In this document: piece by piece, positions 50,628-59,876 of the stretch
Position numbering within the stretch: the first letter of the stretch is position 1
How the letters are laid out: every line of letters starts with the position of its first letter
NCBI GenBank assembly: GCA_001661245.1
Contig: KV454018.1
Span: forward strand, 312,582 to 376,581
Direction of reading: 5' to 3'
Source of the DNA: Pachysolen tannophilus NRRL Y-2460
Lineage: Eukaryota > Ascomycota > Pichiomycetes > Alaninales > Pachysolenaceae
Length of the DNA: 64,000 nucleotides
The notes under the pieces: model-generated
Databases searched by the model: none
Told to the model about the DNA's origin: nothing
Seen by the model: only the letters and a program-made list of their open reading frames with translations
Translations under genes and position numbers: made by a program

Positions 50628-51557
50628 TTATGTTGTTTTAACCTTAACTGGTTCCGCTGATTCATTGTCGATTGGTGTTATCTGTGTAGTGGTATTACCT
50701 GGTCCCCCAGTAACTGCTACTAATTGTTGACCATCTTTATAATTAGCTTTGAAAAACGTATAATGCAAGACGATATCATCAACATTTCTCATGGTTGGAT
50801 CATTAACAAATTCTGGATCTATAAAGAAAAACAAAGGCATATCTATTTCTTCACCAGCATTCAATTTTTGTTCTTCAAAACAAAAACATTGAATCTTGTT
50901 GAAATAAGGCGCAACATGATCTGGAGTAACCGAATATGTAGCCATTCCAATAATATCCTTATCACTGTTATTCTTGGCCTTATAAAAGGCTAACGCAGTT
51001 TCCCCTGGAACCAAATAAACTTCTCGTTGTTGTGGTACAAATTTCCAAGGAAGAATTCTTGAAGTCTCTGCTGTAAATTGTACTCTAATTTTCTTGTTTG
51101 TATCAACGGCTACAACCTTATCAGGTGTCATCTTTGATGAATCAGTCATTGGAGTACCACCCCAACCTGTTTTCTGACATAAAGCTCTATATAATGGAAC
51201 TGATCCAAAAGCTAATGATAAAAACATTAACGCGAGACTACACCCATAAAGAAAAATCGTCTGATTACCCTTACGAGCCTTGGTCTCCTTTTGCCTCCGT
51301 ACCAACTCTTGGAAATCTTCTTTAGAAAGCTTAGAAAGCATCTGCTGAACCTCAGATTTCGAAAGTTGAGGCTTGTCTTGCTCACGTAATTCTTGGAAAT
51401 TTTTATTCAAATAATGGAAATCACGTTTAGAAACCAATACTACTACTCTACCATTAATACCACCACTACCGTAACCAAAACTCCTATTTAAAAATTTTGA
51501 AAAATCACCACTCCTCATAAAACTCCTTCCAAATAAACTTTTAAGTCTCAAACTCAT
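50628..51557 (-). CDS. COX11: cytochrome c oxidase copper chaperone Cox11
   Basis: Inner-membrane protein that delivers copper to the CuB site of Cox1. 309 aa (yeast 300). The N-terminus is basic with Arg/Ser/Phe (mitochondrial presequence). A single span lies at about residues 100-120 (TIFLYGCSLALMFLSLAFGSVPLYR), followed by the CQKTGWGGTP motif. The copper-binding CFCF has Cys224 and Cys226, and the conserved FFFIDPEFVNDPTM follows. All functional cysteines are present. Start is the first ATG. Confidence 0.97.
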   Translation of the reverse strand: MSLRLKSLFGRSFMRSGDFSKFLNRSFGYGSGGINGRVVVLVSKRDFHYLNKNFQELREQDKPQLSKSEVQQMLSKLSKEDFQELVRRQKETKARKGNQTIFLYGCSLALMFLSLAFGSVPLYRALCQKTGWGGTPMTDSSKMTPDKVVAVDTNKKIRVQFTAETSRILPWKFVPQQREVYLVPGETALAFYKAKNNSDKDIIGMATYSVTPDHVAPYFNKIQCFCFEEQKLNAGEEIDMPLFFFIDPEFVNDPTMRNVDDIVLHYTFFKANYKDGQQLVAVTGGPGNTTTQITPIDNESAEPVKVKTT

Positions 51558-52027
51558 TCTCCTTTCCTTATAATCAATCTTACTTCAACAATAACTTCAA
51601 TTTATAAATCATCCATATTGTTAAGTACTGTTTTTTGATGGTTTTTGCTGAAAAATTAATCTGACCCAAAACGAACGACCGTAACTTGTTGTTTTACTTT
51701 TAATTTTTTATTTTTTTTTAAAGAACTATTTGAATTTTAAATTCATTAGAATAACAAAAGTTAATCAGTTGACAACCTGTTGATAATAAGATATCCTGAT
51801 TCAACTGTTTCATTAAGGATAAATCTCAGATTATGGGAATTGAATTCTTGATAGAAAGTTGATATCATAATTTGGTCAGTAATTAAAGTATTTGTTCTTA
51901 CTAAGACGCACGACTTGAGTTTAAAATTTATAATAAAAAGAACAAAAGAACCACGATTGCGATTTAATTTAAAATTTGTTTGGTTGATTGGATTTGGTTT
52001 TATTGATCGGAAAAATTAACTTGAGAA
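51558..52027. other. divergent promoter COX11 / RDS2-like
   Basis: About 470 bp; no distinctive site or RNA recognised. Confidence 0.5.
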
Positions 52028-54031
52028 ATGACATCGTTAAATGGTAATAAATTAGTTCCCATAGCGCCTGCTATGGGTATAAGTGATAGCAATAATGGTG
52101 GTAATAATCATATTGGAAATGATAGTACGGCGGGTACGCCATCTCAAAAAATGTCTATATCCCCTTCCCAACAACTCCAATCTCCACCAGAGAACCAGGA
52201 TACAACAACCTCATTAACATCGGGGACTCCAGTGTTTCAGCAGCATAATCAGCAGAATAATCAGCAACATCAACTGTTGGATCAAAGACTGCAGAGTGAA
52301 GAGGTACTGAAGGAGAAAAGTAAAAGGCGTAAAGTGGATATTGCTTGTGTTTATTGTCGGAGATCACATATGATTTGTGATGACTCAAGACCATGTCAGA
52401 GGTGTATAAAGAGAAACATTGGGCATCTTTGCCATGATGAGCCTGTAAGTACAAGGCAAAAGAAAAGATATGAGGCAAAACAAGCAAAACATGGTCATCA
52501 GGTGTCACCAGCTAATTTAGAAGGAGTATCTACAACTTCAGATTTTAATAATACGCAGAAAACAACAACAACCACAACAACTTTATTTTTGAATAATAAT
52601 CAAAGCACAATGTATAATAGAAATAATGACAATCATCGTAATGACAATAAGGAAAGCAATGGAAATGATAATGATTCGATAACACAAAAAAATGGATCTT
52701 CAGAAACAATTCAAAATAACGGTAATAATTACAATAATCCAGCAGTTCCCAATGATTCTAATCCACCTCCTCCTCTTCAACAACTTACTGGAAATCAGAC
52801 CCAAAATGGTAGTGGTAATAACTTATTTTTAAGTCAGCAACCAGTTTTCTTTTCAGAGCATGCTGGAAGTGAATTTAGTTCATTGAATGAGTTTTTGCAA
52901 ATGATTGATGATCCAGAGTTTTTAATTTCAATGAATAATGATCCCATCTTACAAAATATTGATAATTCCTTGTTAACACACAATAATTCTACGGCCAACC
53001 TTCAACAAATGGGTACTAACGGTAATGGTGTATCAAACTCGTTATTTGGAGCACCTACACCTGCACCTGTATCCGCACCCGTATCCGCACAACAACAACC
53101 TCATAATTCACAATTCAATGATAATGGCAATTTATCGTTTTCTCCACTTTTCCAATCATCCACTAATTTAAATCAGTTAAACTCTGGAGGTAATAATTAT
53201 CTGCAGTCGCCTCTGCAAACGCAACAACTTCATGATCAACTCCAGCAGCAATCGCAACAGAATCCAAGTCAACAGCTGTCGCATCCTTTAGGTGCATCAG
53301 CATCGTCGGGAAATCGGACAGCTCCAACTTCGTCACAGGGACCACAACAGCCACACGCAGTTCCATTTGTATCTGATAGTGCAAGAGATAAATTTTTCTT
53401 GACAGCGGCAGATCCAACTACAGATTTCTCAGCAGAGGAAAGATTAAAACAGGTTATTAATGCAAAATTAGAAGCAGGATTATTGAAACCTTATAATTAC
53501 GCAGAAGGGTATGCAAGATTACAAAGATATATGGATAGTCATATGAACCCATCTTCAAGACAACGAATTTTGAAACCGTTATCAGTTTTTAGGCCAGCTT
53601 TTAGGGCAATTGCTAAAACATTAAAAGATATTGATTTGATATTGGTAGAAGAAAGTTTTGAAAGAATGCTACTTGATTACGATAGAGTTTTCACTTCAAT
53701 GGCCATCCCTGCGTGTCTTTGGAGAAGAACTGGTGAGATTTACAGAGGAAATAAAGAATTTGCTTCTTTAGTTGAGGTTTCCATTGATGATTTAAAAAAT
53801 GGTAAATTAACTATTTATGAATTGATGAGCGAGGAAAGTAGTGTTAATTTTTGGGAGAAATATGGTTCAATTGCCTTTGATAAGACCCAAAAGGCAGTTT
53901 TAACCAGTTGTAAGTTGAAGACAAAAGATGGTAGAAAGAAGAAAAACTGTTGTTTCAGTTTTACTATCAGAAGAGATAGATACAACATTCCAAGTTGTAT
54001 TGTAGGTAACTTTATACCTATCTCTGAATAA
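52028..54031 (+). CDS. Zn2Cys6 transcription factor of the RDS2/ERT1 (CWT1) family
   Basis: Zinc-cluster activator; in yeast Rds2 and Ert1 switch on gluconeogenesis and non-fermentable carbon use, and in Candida albicans the Rds2 orthologue Cwt1 affects cell-wall integrity. 667 aa. The zinc cluster is C107-x2-C110-x6-C117-x5-C123-x2-C126-x8-C135, followed by a basic stretch. Rds2-specific segments are QQPVF.SEHAGSEFSSLNEF (about 275-295), FFLTAADP (about 457), NAKLEAGLLKPYNYAEGYARLQ and the PAS-like C-terminus ending RRDRYNIPSCIVGNFIPIS. These favour Rds2/Cwt1 over Ert1. Gln/Asn-rich linkers separate the domains, typical for activators. Confidence 0.92.
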   Translation: MTSLNGNKLVPIAPAMGISDSNNGGNNHIGNDSTAGTPSQKMSISPSQQLQSPPENQDTTTSLTSGTPVFQQHNQQNNQQHQLLDQRLQSEEVLKEKSKRRKVDIACVYCRRSHMICDDSRPCQRCIKRNIGHLCHDEPVSTRQKKRYEAKQAKHGHQVSPANLEGVSTTSDFNNTQKTTTTTTTLFLNNNQSTMYNRNNDNHRNDNKESNGNDNDSITQKNGSSETIQNNGNNYNNPAVPNDSNPPPPLQQLTGNQTQNGSGNNLFLSQQPVFFSEHAGSEFSSLNEFLQMIDDPEFLISMNNDPILQNIDNSLLTHNNSTANLQQMGTNGNGVSNSLFGAPTPAPVSAPVSAQQQPHNSQFNDNGNLSFSPLFQSSTNLNQLNSGGNNYLQSPLQTQQLHDQLQQQSQQNPSQQLSHPLGASASSGNRTAPTSSQGPQQPHAVPFVSDSARDKFFLTAADPTTDFSAEERLKQVINAKLEAGLLKPYNYAEGYARLQRYMDSHMNPSSRQRILKPLSVFRPAFRAIAKTLKDIDLILVEESFERMLLDYDRVFTSMAIPACLWRRTGEIYRGNKEFASLVEVSIDDLKNGKLTIYELMSEESSVNFWEKYGSIAFDKTQKAVLTSCKLKTKDGRKKKNCCFSFTIRRDRYNIPSCIVGNFIPISE

Positions 54032-54541
54032 ATGACAATTTTTCATTCAGAATTTTTTCTTTATATTTTTTTTTTTTTTTCTTTCCCTTTTATTTTTCTT
54101 TCATAACTCTTTTGTAATTTTATATAATTTCATGCTGGCATCGGTTTATTTGTAACGATATTGTGATAATCTGAGTTAATGTTTTTACTTTTAGTTTAAT
54201 TCAAAAAAAAAATTATAGTTCCAATTTGCTTCATGTTGTCGCTTGTTGTATCAAGGGGCGTGCGTGTAAAAAGTGAAATCTGAAATCTGGAGAAAAAACA
54301 TTGTTCGGACAGCCTTCGCCAGGACATCATCACCTCACCTCACTTCACGCCATTGAATAAGTTCGGTAGGTTTATGGCAGCTGCTCTTTTGTGTGTTTTT
54401 TTTTTCCGTCAATTGGTGGTGATTGAGAGCCATTGTTTATATTTTTTTTTTCTTATTTTTTTTTTTTTTAATTGGTGTTGTTGATTGGGATTTGTGAATT
54501 GAAACATTTCACTGGGAGAAATTGATCAATCGGGTGGATAA
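54032..54541. other. intergenic region RDS2-like to MCT1
   Basis: About 510 bp. It contains short CTCACCT/CACTTCAC direct repeats near 54331-54350 and T tracts. No gene recognised. Confidence 0.5.
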
Positions 54542-55801
54542 ATGTTTAAAACAATGAATAGGTTTGTGCCTAATGGGAATTGGGTTCGGATGCTTTCTAC
54601 AAAAGTTTCAACTTCAAGTAGAACGATTATAGTGACTCCTGGCCAAGGTATATTTAAAAAAGAATCAATTGAGTTTTTAACCAAATATTTGAAATCGACT
54701 GATGAAGATTCAATTATTAGTCCTACGTTACATGAGAATGTTAATAATTTAATGGAGACATCTAACAAGGTATGTGGTTTTAATATTTCCAAATATTTGA
54801 CAGATTTGGACAATTTAAGTGGATCTGATTTACAGAAAACTTCAATTCAACAACCTTTAATGATCTTAACCGATCTGATTATTAATCAAATTTTAAAAGA
54901 TCAATTTGAATTAGATATTTATGATGATGAAAAATATCAAGTTGATTATACTCTAGGTCATTCTTTAGGTGAAATTACAAATCTAGTTTTACAAGAAACC
55001 ATCTCATTTGAAGATGGTATTAAATTAGCTCATGAGAGAGGGATATTAATGGAAAAATTAATAGGTGATGTTTTATCTAAGAAAAATGAAGGTTATAAAA
55101 TGTATGTATTAATGGTAAGACCACAATTATTTGATGCAACTCTTTTTTTTTTAAAACAAAATAAAGATATAAATATTTCCAATATCAATTCTTCAGAACA
55201 GATTGTGATTTCTGGTTTAAATTCAGATGTCTTAAAAGCTATAAATGGTTTAAAATCATGTTTAAAAAATCATGATTCAAAATTTAAACTTAAACCTATT
55301 GATTTAAATGTTGAAATTCCTTTCCATAACGCTATTTTAAAGCCAATTGTTAAAGATTTAAACAATATGATAATTAATGATGATATTAAGAGTGTAGCCC
55401 CGTTAACTAGATGGTTACCAATCCCGCTGATTTCAAATCTCGATGGTTCAATAAATAAAAATTCATCTGATTATATTGCCAAAATACTTGCAGTTACATA
55501 TCAAACAATAGATTTTAAGAAATGCCTAGAGACAATTTTACTGAAAGCTGAAACTGAAGCCCTTGCAACCGATAATAACCATGAAAATTATGGTATTTCA
55601 ACTTTAAATTTTATTAATTTTGGACCTGGAAACGTTACCAAAAACTTAATAAGCAGATTTTTCAAAAATAATGATAACGAACTAAACAGATTGAAATTAA
55701 CAATTAATAATTACTCATTGGATAGCGATGATAATATCCATGAGTTTGTTTGTGCGTTTCGTAAATTAAAGAAACCAAAACAAAAACAAGAAATTTTTTG
55801 A
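54542..55801 (+). CDS. MCT1: mitochondrial malonyl-CoA:ACP transferase
   Basis: Loads malonyl groups on mitochondrial acyl-carrier protein for type II fatty-acid synthesis, which supplies the lipoic-acid precursor. 419 aa, longer than yeast Mct1 (360). The start MFKTMNRFVPNGNWVRMLSTKVS looks like a mitochondrial presequence. The FabD fold shows IVTPGQGIF near residue 33, the nucleophile GHSLGE with Ser141, the ERG arginine region (LAHERGILME, about 165), and the catalytic His in IPFHNAILKP (about 262). All active-site residues appear intact. Confidence 0.93.
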   Translation: MFKTMNRFVPNGNWVRMLSTKVSTSSRTIIVTPGQGIFKKESIEFLTKYLKSTDEDSIISPTLHENVNNLMETSNKVCGFNISKYLTDLDNLSGSDLQKTSIQQPLMILTDLIINQILKDQFELDIYDDEKYQVDYTLGHSLGEITNLVLQETISFEDGIKLAHERGILMEKLIGDVLSKKNEGYKMYVLMVRPQLFDATLFFLKQNKDINISNINSSEQIVISGLNSDVLKAINGLKSCLKNHDSKFKLKPIDLNVEIPFHNAILKPIVKDLNNMIINDDIKSVAPLTRWLPIPLISNLDGSINKNSSDYIAKILAVTYQTIDFKKCLETILLKAETEALATDNNHENYGISTLNFINFGPGNVTKNLISRFFKNNDNELNRLKLTINNYSLDSDDNIHEFVCAFRKLKKPKQKQEIF

Positions 55802-56407
55802 CAATGATTACCATCAAATACAATTTTTTTTTACAACATAATATAGAAAATAATCATTTACTTATAATTCAATATTCACTTCAACAAACCATCATTCTTC
55901 AATCAAGATCTGTAGTCATACTATAAAAGAATATGAATAATACTCATCTGGAGTCCGAAAAGGAGAGGTAGTCAACCGTCTTTCTCTTTCTCTTTCTCTT
56001 GCTTGACCTTGAGATGCCTTCTTCTTTCTATCCGGTGAGCAAGAGCTTTTCTTTTTCTGACTGGACTGCAGACTGCAAGGGCCATCCATCCATCCTTCCA
56101 TCCCCTTTACAAACAGGGGCGGGACTTCTTTTCTCTAGGAAATAGTATTGTACTTCCAATGGTTTCCCCGGACCCTCTCCGAACCGGTTGCATAGTTGAG
56201 AAGAGCCATTAAACGGCGGGCGGCGGTGGCGGCAGTTTAATATAAAGCTGGAGGAGAAGATATTACAAGATACGTCTTATATATATATATATCTATATAT
56301 TTGACATTAAATTAGGAATTGTCATTTGTTCTTTCTCTTGTTTAATTTTTTTTTACGATCATATTCGCTTGTGTGAAATAATAATTAGTGATAGTTAGTC
56401 TGGGAAA
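55802..56407. promoter_or_regulatory. intergenic region before MTFP1-like gene, with CGG-rich element
   Basis: 606 bp, locally GC-rich. It holds CGGCGGGCGGCGGTGGCGG at 56214-56232 followed by a TATAAAG (56241-56247), a CCATCCATCCATCCTTCCATCC tract near 56080-56102 (split by short variants), and an (AT)n tract near 56280. No gene recognised. Confidence 0.5.
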
Positions 56408-57052
56408 ATGTCAGGTTCATCTGTAGAGGAAGAAACTAAGAAAGTTGCGGAATCAGTTTTGCCGTCATCTTCAGATGATACAACAGATTCATCATTGAGA
56501 TATGCTGCTTATGCCAATAGGTTCAGGACAATCTTGTTGGCCTCGCATAGGTACATTGCTTATTCTTCTGATATTGGTGAAAGTTTTAGACCTGTTGCCC
56601 ACCCTTATTTGGTTAAATCAGGTTATCTCATTTCTTGGACTTATGTATTAGGTGATGTTGCTTTTGAAGGTTGGAAGGCAAAATTAAGAAAAGAAGGTAA
56701 ATATATTCCAGGTTTGAGACCTTGGGATAAAGTACCTGAGGCCAGTCCATTGGCAATTGCAGCAGCCAAAGATGAACCAGATTATAAATTTACAATGATT
56801 AAAAGAGGTGTATTCCAAAGTATTGCATCTATGGGATTACCAGCATTTACAATCCATTCCTCGGTCAGATATTCTTCACTTTTATTTAAAAATTCCTCAA
56901 ATAAGTTTTTGAAAACTTGGGGACCAGTTGGTGTAGGTTTGGCAATTGTTCCATTATTACCAACTTTTTTCGATGAACCGGTAGAACATGCTGTTGACTA
57001 TATTTTTGACGAGGGAGCTAAATATTTCAATACAAAGGCAAAGGTTGAATAA
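56408..57052 (+). CDS. mitochondrial fission process protein 1 (MTFP1/MTP18) family
   Basis: Inner mitochondrial membrane protein family; animal MTP18 promotes fission. 214 aa. The family core starts SSLRYAAYANRFRTILLASHRYIAYSSDIGESFRPVAHPYLVKSGYLISWTYVLGDVAFEGWKA (about residues 28-98). Two later hydrophobic segments (about 138-152 and 172-190) make up the C-terminal half, with FFDEPVEHAVDYIFDEG at the end. There is no long presequence; the first 25 residues are acidic and Ser-rich. No common symbol is used in yeasts, and baker's yeast lacks an obvious orthologue. Confidence 0.85.
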   Translation: MSGSSVEEETKKVAESVLPSSSDDTTDSSLRYAAYANRFRTILLASHRYIAYSSDIGESFRPVAHPYLVKSGYLISWTYVLGDVAFEGWKAKLRKEGKYIPGLRPWDKVPEASPLAIAAAKDEPDYKFTMIKRGVFQSIASMGLPAFTIHSSVRYSSLLFKNSSNKFLKTWGPVGVGLAIVPLLPTFFDEPVEHAVDYIFDEGAKYFNTKAKVE

Positions 57053-57423
57053 ATCACATTTTAAACCTTGATTCAAATTATTCACCTCTTTGGAAGCTTC
57101 TCTTGTAATAATGCCTATTTATAGCATACTTCCTTTCTTGTTGCTTTATCTCCCTATCTCACTATTACTCTTACTCTTACTCTCACACATTTATAAACAC
57201 TATGTGTGTGTATATGTGTCGGTCGGTAATCGGAGATTATTTCTTTTTCTTTTTCCGCTTGTGTTTTGAAAAATTGAAATTTTTTTTTTTTTTTATTCTT
57301 TTTTTTTAGCTTTTTTAGCTTTTTTGGTTGATGTTGTTGATGTGTCTAAACAAGAGTTTATATATATTAAATACGAATTTATATATTCCCTCTTAAGATT
57401 TCGAGTTTGAATGAAGTGAGATA
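57053..57423. other. PDR16 promoter region
   Basis: 371 bp. It contains a CGG-N4-CGG element at 57224-57233 followed by an AT-rich/T-rich stretch, and runs of T before the ATG. Confidence 0.6.
57224..57233 (+). promoter_or_regulatory. drug-response-like element CGG-TAAT-CGG
   Basis: CGGTAATCGG followed by AGATTATTT closely resembles the Candida albicans drug-responsive element (CGG-N4-CGG plus A/T tail) bound by Tac1 upstream of CDR1, CDR2 and PDR16. It is 190 bp upstream of the PDR16 start. A third CGG overlaps just upstream (57220-57222). Confidence 0.65.
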
Positions 57424-58458
57424 ATGTTTGGTTTTTTAAGTAAAGAGGAAATAAAACCTAGTGTGAAGAAAGATTTAGGTCCAAAAATTTATGAACCTTT
57501 TGAAAAACCACTTGATGGCTTAAAATCGACTCCACGCGACCCATTAACTCTAGATCAAGAGAAACAATATTTGGAAGTTTTGAATCATTTTTTAAATGAT
57601 GAATTATCATTACCAGTACGAGAAAAACCAGAAGATTCTTTGGAGTTAAGAAAATTAACCTATGATGAAAAATCATGGTTAACAAGAGATTGTATATTAA
57701 GATATATTAGAGCATGTAATTGGAAACTTTCAGATGCTATCAAGAGACTTGAAAATTCATTGATTTGGAGAAGAGATTTTGGTATATCAGGTGGAGAGTT
57801 TCAAACTTTAACTGAAGATGTTGTAGCGATAGAGAATGAAACAGGGAAACAATTAATTTTTGGTTATGATAATGGTTGTAGGCCATGTCTTTTTTTAAGA
57901 AATGGGAAACAAAATACAAAAGCTTCATTTAGACAAATTCAACATTTAATATTTATGTTAGAATCAGTAATTGATTTTATGCCACCAGGTGAAGATAATT
58001 TAGCTTTATGTGTTGATTTTAAAGCATACCCAGAAATTTCTATTAAAGGTGCAAATATGCCATCAGTAAGTGTTGGTAAACAAATTTTACATATTTTACA
58101 ATACCATTACCCAGAAAGATTAGGAAGAGCATTATTTGTTAATATTCCATGGTATGCTAGAATTTTCTTGGATATTTGTTACCCATTTGTTGATCCATAT
58201 ACAAAACAAAAAATTTCATTTGATAAACCATTTTCTGAATTCATTCCATTAGCACAATTAGGAGTTGAATATGATGGTGATGCTAATTTCGAATATGTTC
58301 ATGAGAAATATTGGCTGCTGCTTAATAGAATTAAAGATACAAAGAGAAAACATTATATGGATAGATTTGAAAAATTGGGTGCCACTATTGGTTTAAACGA
58401 ATTGGATTTAAGAAGTGATGCACCAATTGTGGATGGAAAAGTTATTTATAAACAATAG
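57424..58458 (+). CDS. PDR16: Sec14-like phosphatidylinositol transfer protein Pdr16
   Basis: CRAL-TRIO lipid-transfer protein that moves phosphatidylinositol and sterols, affecting azole tolerance. 344 aa (yeast Pdr16 is 351). The CRAL-TRIO N-terminal helices span about residues 75-120 (WLTRDCILRYIRACNWKLSDAIKRLENSLIWRRDFGI). The lipid-binding domain spans about 130-285, with RPCLFLRNGKQNTKAS, FMLESVIDFMPPGEDNLAL and HILQYHYPERLGRALFVNIPW. The tail GLNELDLR is shared with Pdr16. Two successive CTG codons (58315-58320) in YW-x-x-LNRI align with Pro-Ala in the yeast protein, so Ser-Ser fits better than Leu-Leu. Upstream lies a CGG-N4-CGG element. Confidence 0.94.
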   Translation: MFGFLSKEEIKPSVKKDLGPKIYEPFEKPLDGLKSTPRDPLTLDQEKQYLEVLNHFLNDELSLPVREKPEDSLELRKLTYDEKSWLTRDCILRYIRACNWKLSDAIKRLENSLIWRRDFGISGGEFQTLTEDVVAIENETGKQLIFGYDNGCRPCLFLRNGKQNTKASFRQIQHLIFMLESVIDFMPPGEDNLALCVDFKAYPEISIKGANMPSVSVGKQILHILQYHYPERLGRALFVNIPWYARIFLDICYPFVDPYTKQKISFDKPFSEFIPLAQLGVEYDGDANFEYVHEKYWLLLNRIKDTKRKHYMDRFEKLGATIGLNELDLRSDAPIVDGKVIYKQ

Positions 58459-58589
58459 ATATAGTACATTTAACATAAAATGAAATGATAAATAAAAAAA
58501 AGTTATACATATAGACAAACGGATAACAACGAAATAGAAGTTTTTTTTTTTTTTTTTTTACTTAAGCAAAAAGAATGAAGAAAATTAAT

Positions 58590-59036
58590 CTAACCGCGGC
58601 GAATGAGAATATAAACATTTTCCTGTTTCAAACTTGACAAAGTTCTGTAGTCACCATCAATACACATCAACAAGCCTCCAAATGAGATATATACACTTAT
58701 ATTATCATTTGAACCTTCTTCAAATTTATAAACCGTCCCATGCATCACGTAATCGTACTCGTCAGCAAGCGATCTTTCGTCAGATTTTGGAGGTCTCCAA
58801 CTAGCAACATTCCCCGTCATCGGCTCATCTATATCCTCTTCATCAACAGAAAGAGACTTGGCCAAAGCAATTGTTAACGTGTCATTCTCACTAACTGGAA
58901 ACAATTCTGAATTTATATCTAATGTGATCGTTGTCTCTTTTGTAGTCGAAGTTGCCTCGATACGTGAAACTTTGTTATATCTCGCAGAATCCACACTCTT
59001 TACTTGAAGTGTATCGTCAAATAGCGTCGATGACAT
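58590..59036 (-). CDS. RPB8: RNA polymerase I/II/III shared subunit Rpb8
   Basis: OB-fold subunit common to the three nuclear RNA polymerases. 148 aa from [16 protein letters not shown]; the frame extends six codons to a GTG, which is ignored because the conserved start is this ATG. Family blocks: FDDTFQV-like N-terminus, [50 protein letters not shown] and the C-terminal VYILIRRG. Length matches yeast Rpb8 (146). It is divergent from the STE13-like gene and converges on PDR16 with 131 bp between stops. Confidence 0.97.
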   Translation of the reverse strand: MSSTLFDDTLQVKSVDSARYNKVSRIEATSTTKETTITLDINSELFPVSENDTLTIALAKSLSVDEEDIDEPMTGNVASWRPPKSDERSLADEYDYVMHGTVYKFEEGSNDNISVYISFGGLLMCIDGDYRTLSSLKQENVYILIRRG

Positions 59037-59189
59037 AGTCCCTAATAATTCCACAAAAAATATATCTCTCTAGTTCCTCCAAAAAGATCTCCTGCTCTTT
59101 GGCTTAACAACTTCTTTAATCTTCAATTACTACCGCTTATTTCTTAAAACTTCAATTTGAAAAATTTTATACCTTGGGAAACAAATCAG

Positions 59190-59205
59190 TTTCCTAATTA
59201 GGAAG
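59190..59205. promoter_or_regulatory. Mcm1 P-box-like palindrome
   Basis: TTTCCTAATTAGGAAG differs from the yeast Mcm1 palindrome TTTCCTAATTAGGAAA by one terminal base. It lies 154 bp from the RPB8 start and about 670 bp from the STE13-like start. Confidence 0.55.
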
Positions 59206-59301
59206 GTAGAGAAATAGGTAATTTAAAAAAAAAAAACCGACTTCCGGATCGGGAAACCAAAGGACAAAACAAACAAAAAAAGAACAAAATAAGCTTGCTT
59301 G

Positions 59302-59311
59302 CCTAATGAGG
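59302..59311. promoter_or_regulatory. second Mcm1-type site
   Basis: CCTAATGAGG followed by AAGG fits CCYWWWNNRG and repeats the right arm of the nearby palindrome. Confidence 0.4.
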
Positions 59312-59876
59312 AAGGTAATGTACTGATTTGGACAACTTAGTTTTTTAAATTAAAAAAACAATAAGTAAATACTCTTTAATCTTAACAAATAAATTCAATT
59401 ACTCAGTTACTCAATTACTCATTAGCACTGGTTTATTTTGTAATTCAATTCAATATAGGTACTTCTCCTCAGCTTGTGTAATATAGCGCCTTTATTTTCA
59501 AGTTCTTTTTTGTTTTTTGTTTTTTGTATTTGTTTAAATATTTTAATTGGCAGTTTCTTGTTCCTGTTCCTGAGGAAATTTAAGCGCTAAAAAGCAGAAA
59601 AAAACAAAAAAAATTATCAAAATTTTGTAAAGTTAGAAAAACAAAGGGCTTTTATAATGGTTATTTTTTATTATTTATTTAATTGAATTGAATTGAATTG
59701 AACCTTGATTTTTATATATATATATTTATGGCTAGAAAATAAGAGTTTGGGTGTGTGGAAGCTTTGATTGAAGGAATAAAGCAAAGTTTTTTTTTTCTTT
59801 CTTTTTTTTTTTTTTCTTTGTTTTTTGTTTTTTGTTTCTGGAAAAAAGAAAGAAGAAAAAAAAATACTTACTTAGG

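Larger units (their letters stand above)
59037..59876. promoter_or_regulatory. divergent promoter RPB8 / STE13-like with Mcm1-type sites
   Basis: 840 bp. It contains TTTCCTAATTAGGAAG (59190-59205), TTCCGGATCGGGAA (59242-59255) and CCTAATGAGG (59302-59311), all variants of the Mcm1 CC-N6-GG palindrome, within 120 bp. It also has an AATTG pentamer run (about 59682-59700) and long T tracts. No gene recognised. Confidence 0.55.

Noticed and set aside
52028-54031. Assignment as ERT1
   Set aside because: Segments around SEFSSLNEF and the C-terminus match Rds2/Cwt1 better. The family is certain, the paralogue is only probable.
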